From NCBI GenBank assembly GCA_030733815.1, contig JAUZQE010000005.1:1-64000 (forward strand): 64,000 nucleotides of DNA, written 5' to 3'. The first letter of the stretch is position 1. Each line of letters opens with the position of its first letter. The notes beneath the pieces are model-generated. The model had not been told where the DNA came from. It worked only from the letters and a program-made list of their open reading frames with translations, and ran no database searches. Both the position numbers and the translations under genes were made by a program. Below are positions 60,966 to 64,000 of the stretch, piece after piece. This DNA comes from Yanghanlia caeni. GTDB taxonomy: Bacteria; Pseudomonadota; Gammaproteobacteria; Burkholderiales; Burkholderiaceae_B.

Positions 60966-61601
60966 TCAGGCGGGCGTCTTGTGGCGATACTCGCAGAGAT
61001 CGGCAATGCCGCATTGAGGGCAGCGCGGCTTTCGCGCGACACATACGTAGCGGCCGTGCAAAATCAGCCAGTGATGCGCATTCAGCAGGAACGGCTTGGG
61101 AATCACACGTTCCAGACGGCGCTCCACCTCCAGTACGGTTTTGCCCGGAGCGATGCCCGTTCGGTTGGCCACCCGGAAAATATGGGTGTCGACCGCAACG
61201 GTGGGATGGCCGAATGCCGTGTTCAGCACGACGTTGGCGGTCTTGCGCCCCACGCCGGGCAGCGCCTCGAGTGCGGCCCGGTCATCGGGCACCTGGCCAC
61301 CATGCTGTTCGATCAGAATGCGGCACGTTGCGATCACGTTGCGGGCCTTCGTGCGGTACAGGCCGATCGTCTTGATGTATTCGGCCAGGCCCTCTTCGCC
61401 CAGGGCAAGCAGCCCTTCCGGCGTGCCGTGCTGCGGAAAGAAGCGGCGCGTCGCCAGGTTGACCGAGCGGTCGGTGGCCTGTGCGGAAAGAATTACGGCG
61501 ATCAGGAGCTGGAAGGGGGTTTCGTATTCCAGTTCGGTTTGCGGGTTCGGATTGGCGGCCTGGAAGCGCGTGAAGATTTCGGTGCGTTTTGCGGCGTTCA
61601 T
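60966..61601 (-). CDS. nth: endonuclease III
   Basis: 211 residues. Helix-hairpin-helix with catalytic Lys120 in [14 protein letters not shown], catalytic Asp138 in [10 protein letters not shown] and a C-terminal 4Fe-4S loop of Cys187, Cys194, Cys197 and Cys203. It removes oxidised pyrimidines and nicks the abasic site. Its start overlaps the stop of the rsxB-like gene (ATGA), so the two are co-translated. Confidence 0.97.
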   Translation of the reverse strand: MNAAKRTEIFTRFQAANPNPQTELEYETPFQLLIAVILSAQATDRSVNLATRRFFPQHGTPEGLLALGEEGLAEYIKTIGLYRTKARNVIATCRILIEQHGGQVPDDRAALEALPGVGRKTANVVLNTAFGHPTVAVDTHIFRVANRTGIAPGKTVLEVERRLERVIPKPFLLNAHHWLILHGRYVCVARKPRCPQCGIADLCEYRHKTPA

Positions 61602-62224
61602 GTCGTGTGTCGGCGTGCGCGGGCTTTGGCCAGCACGTCGGCGATCAATTTCTGCTTGTCCGGCCCCTGGGCGGGCAGGTTCGCCAGGGGTGCCTTGTTG
61701 GTCAGGGTGCGTGCGGCAGCCGGAAGTTCGTCGTGCAGCCCGTCGAGCCGCTGTTGTCGTTGCTGGTGCCGCATGCGTGCGGCATCGGCGTCAGGGCGGC
61801 TCCAGTCACGTCCGGCCGGCGCCATGACGATGCAATCGACGGGGCAGGGCGCCACGCACAGTTCACAGCCGGTGCACAGATCGGGAACCACCGTATGCAT
61901 GAGTTTGTTGGCTCCCACGATGGCATCGACGGGGCAGGCCTGAATGCACAGCGTGCAGCCGATGCAATGGGCTTCATCGATCACCGCGACGTGCAGGCGA
62001 TCGGGAGACGTGCCGCAGGTCGGGTCGAGGGCAAGGGGTTCCCGGCCCAGCAGGGCGGCCAGCGCCGCGATGCCGGCGTCACCACCGGGGGGGCAGCGGT
62101 TGATGGGCGCATCACCCGCGGCGATCGCCTCGGCGTAGGGGCGGCAGCCGGCATACCCGCATTTGGTGCATTGCGTCTGCGGCAGCAGGGCGTCGATACG
62201 ATCGGCAAGCGTGGTGTGATTCAT
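61598..62224 (-). CDS. rsxB: soluble RsxB/RnfB-like polyferredoxin
   Basis: 208 residues from ATG 62224 ([19 protein letters not shown]). A [4Fe-4S] domain uses Cys19, Cys22, Cys27 and Cys44. Two ferredoxin motifs follow (Cys87-90-93-97 and Cys117-120-123-127). A charged tail of 65 residues ends the protein. Family RnfB usually has an N-terminal membrane helix, which is absent. No rnfACDGE genes are nearby. In E. coli the rsx operon is followed by nth, and here an orphan rsxB keeps that link. An electron-transfer role is likely; the partner is unknown. Confidence 0.88.
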   Translation of the reverse strand: MNHTTLADRIDALLPQTQCTKCGYAGCRPYAEAIAAGDAPINRCPPGGDAGIAALAALLGREPLALDPTCGTSPDRLHVAVIDEAHCIGCTLCIQACPVDAIVGANKLMHTVVPDLCTGCELCVAPCPVDCIVMAPAGRDWSRPDADAARMRHQQRQQRLDGLHDELPAAARTLTNKAPLANLPAQGPDKQKLIADVLAKARARRHTT

Positions 62225-62240
62225 TGCAAAGAAACGAAAA

Positions 62241-62259
62241 GCGGGGGGCATGCCCCCGC
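62241..62259 (-). terminator. terminator between phaZ and rsxB
   Basis: A 7-bp stem GCGGGGG/CCCCCGC with a 5-nt loop is followed on the minus strand by CTTTTCGTTT. It lies 27 bp downstream of the phaZ stop, on the phaZ transcript. Confidence 0.65.
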
Positions 62260-62285
62260 GGTTCAGCCCGGCAGCGCGCCGCGGT

Positions 62286-63509
62286 TCAGGCGGCGCGAAT
62301 GAACTCGGCAATGCGTGGGCAGATGCCGTTTCGCCAGCGCCGGCCCGAGAAGATGCCGTAATGCCCGCAGCCGTCGGCGGTGTAATGCTGCTTGCGCCCG
62401 GCGGGAATGCCACTGCACAGCTTGAGCGCGGCCCGGGTCTGCCCCAAGCCGGAAATGTCGTCGAGCTCGCCCTCGATGGTGAGCAGTGCGACCTTGGTGA
62501 TGGCAGCCGGGTCGACCAGCACACCATCAATTTCCCATGTTTTGCGCGGCAGACGGTGTTCCTGGAACACGATGCGAATGGTGTCGAGGTAGAACTCGGC
62601 GGGCAGATCGAGCACCGCATTGTATTCGTCGTAGAACCGACGGTGCGATTCGGCGTCGTTGTCGTCGCCCCGCAGCAGGTCGAGGTAGAAATCGTAGTGC
62701 GATTTCATGTGGCGGTCGGGGTTCATGGCCACGAATCCTGCATGCTGCAGGAAGCCGGGGTACACCCGCCGCCCGGCACCGGGGTAGCGCGCGGGCACCC
62801 GGTGAATGACGGTATCTTCAAACCATGAATACGGCTTGGTGGTGGCCAGCCGGTTGACCTGCGTGGGCGATTCGCGGGTGTCGATGGGCCCGCCCATCAT
62901 GATCATGCTGCGCGGCTGACAGGGGTTGTCTTCGGCAGCCATGAGTGACACCGCAGCCAGAACGGGCACCGTGGGCTGGCAGACCGAGATCACGTGCGTG
63001 TCGGGGCCCAGGTATTCCAGGAATTCCTTGACGTAATACACGTAATCGTTCAGATGGAACGGGCCGTGCGACACATGCACCATGCGCGCGTCGATCCAGT
63101 CGGTGATGTAGACGTCGTGATTCGGCAACAGGGCACGTACCGTGTCGCGCAGCAGCGTGGCGTGGTGACCCGAAAGCGGGGCGACCAGCAGCACGCGCGG
63201 GTCGGCGGGGCGATCGGGTGGAGTTTCGCGTACGAAACGAACCAGATTGCAGAATGACTTCTGCAATACGATGCGCGGCTGTACCGGAATCTGCTGGCCG
63301 TCGATATCGGTGTGGTCAATTCCCCACTGCGGTTTCTCGTAATCTTTGCCCAGGCGGTGTACCAGTTCGTACGTGGCCGCGATATGGCGTGAAACGGGGG
63401 TATAGGCCAGGGGACTGTAGGGATGCGAGAACAGGAGCGAGCCCGAATCGGTGAAACGCGCCAGCGGGTTCAGAAAGGCGCGCTGGAGCTCGTGGAGGTC
63501 ATACAACAT
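62286..63509 (-). CDS. phaZ: intracellular polyhydroxybutyrate depolymerase
   Basis: 407 residues, the length and pattern of Cupriavidus PhaZ1 ([16 protein letters not shown] at the start, [32 protein letters not shown] at the end). The nucleophile is Cys177 in [12 protein letters not shown] rather than serine, as in that family. It mobilises stored PHB into 3-hydroxybutyrate. No PHB synthase is in the window. It is a single gene between fdxA and rsxB. Confidence 0.94.
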   Translation of the reverse strand: MLYDLHELQRAFLNPLARFTDSGSLLFSHPYSPLAYTPVSRHIAATYELVHRLGKDYEKPQWGIDHTDIDGQQIPVQPRIVLQKSFCNLVRFVRETPPDRPADPRVLLVAPLSGHHATLLRDTVRALLPNHDVYITDWIDARMVHVSHGPFHLNDYVYYVKEFLEYLGPDTHVISVCQPTVPVLAAVSLMAAEDNPCQPRSMIMMGGPIDTRESPTQVNRLATTKPYSWFEDTVIHRVPARYPGAGRRVYPGFLQHAGFVAMNPDRHMKSHYDFYLDLLRGDDNDAESHRRFYDEYNAVLDLPAEFYLDTIRIVFQEHRLPRKTWEIDGVLVDPAAITKVALLTIEGELDDISGLGQTRAALKLCSGIPAGRKQHYTADGCGHYGIFSGRRWRNGICPRIAEFIRAA

Positions 63510-63645
63510 TGTGAGTGTTCCGCTGTGGTGTGTGACAGACCGTTGGAATGAGGGCCTGCAGGGCAGACCGGCAAGCCCATATTAGAAGCGTGATCTTAAC
63601 GTTCTGTGACAGGAATAGGTGATTACCACTAGCAGTACGAATTAT

Positions 63646-63969
63646 TCATGTCTCGAGATACTGACGCTTGTTGGGTTTGCCGTTCCATTCGTCGGCATCG
63701 GGCAGCGGCTCGCCGGAACGGTTTATCATTGAGAATATCGGCGAGAGCTCGGCATTCAGTGCAATGTATTCAACCTGATCCTTGGGCACGTCTTCCTCGG
63801 CGAAAATGGCATTGGCCGGGCATTCTGGCACACAGACCGCGCAGTCGATGCATTCGTCGGGGTCGATCACCAGGAAGTTCGGGCCTTCCCTGAAGCAATC
63901 CACCGGGCATACATCGACGCAGTCGGTGTATTTGCATTTGATACAGTTTTCGGTAACGACGTGAGTCAT
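63646..63969 (-). CDS. fdxA: seven-iron ferredoxin FdxA
   Basis: 107 residues. Cys9, Cys17 and Cys50 would bind [3Fe-4S], and Cys21, Cys40, Cys43 and Cys46 [4Fe-4S], the usual arrangement for 7Fe ferredoxins. It is a low-potential cytoplasmic electron carrier. The ATG at 63969 is preceded by GGAG on the minus strand. It lies 136 bp from phaZ, which holds no other gene. Confidence 0.96.
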   Translation of the reverse strand: MTHVVTENCIKCKYTDCVDVCPVDCFREGPNFLVIDPDECIDCAVCVPECPANAIFAEEDVPKDQVEYIALNAELSPIFSMINRSGEPLPDADEWNGKPNKRQYLET

Positions 63970-64000
63970 TTCAGCACTCCAAGATCAATTACGGGATTTT

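Overview
The window is a GC-rich bacterial chromosome segment that reads as a betaproteobacterium of the Alcaligenaceae (Bordetella/Achromobacter/Pusillimonas type). The basis is the Porin_4-type porin, the RisA/RisS-like regulator pair, the msrB-yciB-bolA-ppiC order, the full nuoA-N operon followed by a DUF2818 gene, a PhaZ-type PHB depolymerase and two branched-chain amino-acid ABC systems. The genus is inference; no rRNA or tRNA gene was seen.

Layout. 1-90: truncated IstB (IS21 helper) remnant at the left edge. 302-6013: arsenic resistance region, arsR-arsC(LMW-PTP type)-acr3-arsO-arsC(Grx type)-arsH on the plus strand, facing an E. coli-type arsB on the minus strand. A 22-bp perfect palindrome and a terminator lie where the two converge. 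6144-11253: a small DUF2007 protein, then a minus-strand NHEJ operon of Ku, LigD (PE-ligase-polymerase) and a short-chain dehydrogenase, coupled by 4-bp overlaps. 11741-13807: two outer-membrane proteins, a general porin and an OmpW with a consensus FNR box. 13944-29953: the complex I operon nuoA-N, an enlarged DUF2818 membrane protein, then serB.

30138-36911: mfd, divergent by only 28 bp from ispD-ispF, then a peroxiredoxin and the RisS-like kinase; the RisA-like regulator follows to 37683. 37863-48234: a TsaB-RimI fusion, a family-4 uracil-DNA glycosylase, LplT (minus), SMC, a ZipA-like protein and LigA. 48307-50331 (minus): msrB-yciB-bolA-ppiC.

50611-60622: two complete Liv-type ABC systems facing each other. 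The plus-strand one has LivM and LivG fused in one chain. The minus-strand one (livG-livF-livJ-livH-livM) has a LivF whose Walker A lysine is arginine. Between them lie a 17-bp-stem terminator and a six-copy 18-bp tandem repeat. 60966-63969 (minus): fdxA, phaZ, an orphan soluble RsxB and nth.

Most of the window is conserved core genome. The accessory or unusual parts are the arsenic region, the NHEJ operon, the minisatellite, the LivF Walker A change, the enlarged DUF2818 protein and the very tight mfd/ispD divergent start region. I found no clearly new multi-gene system; the best leads are listed as separate findings.
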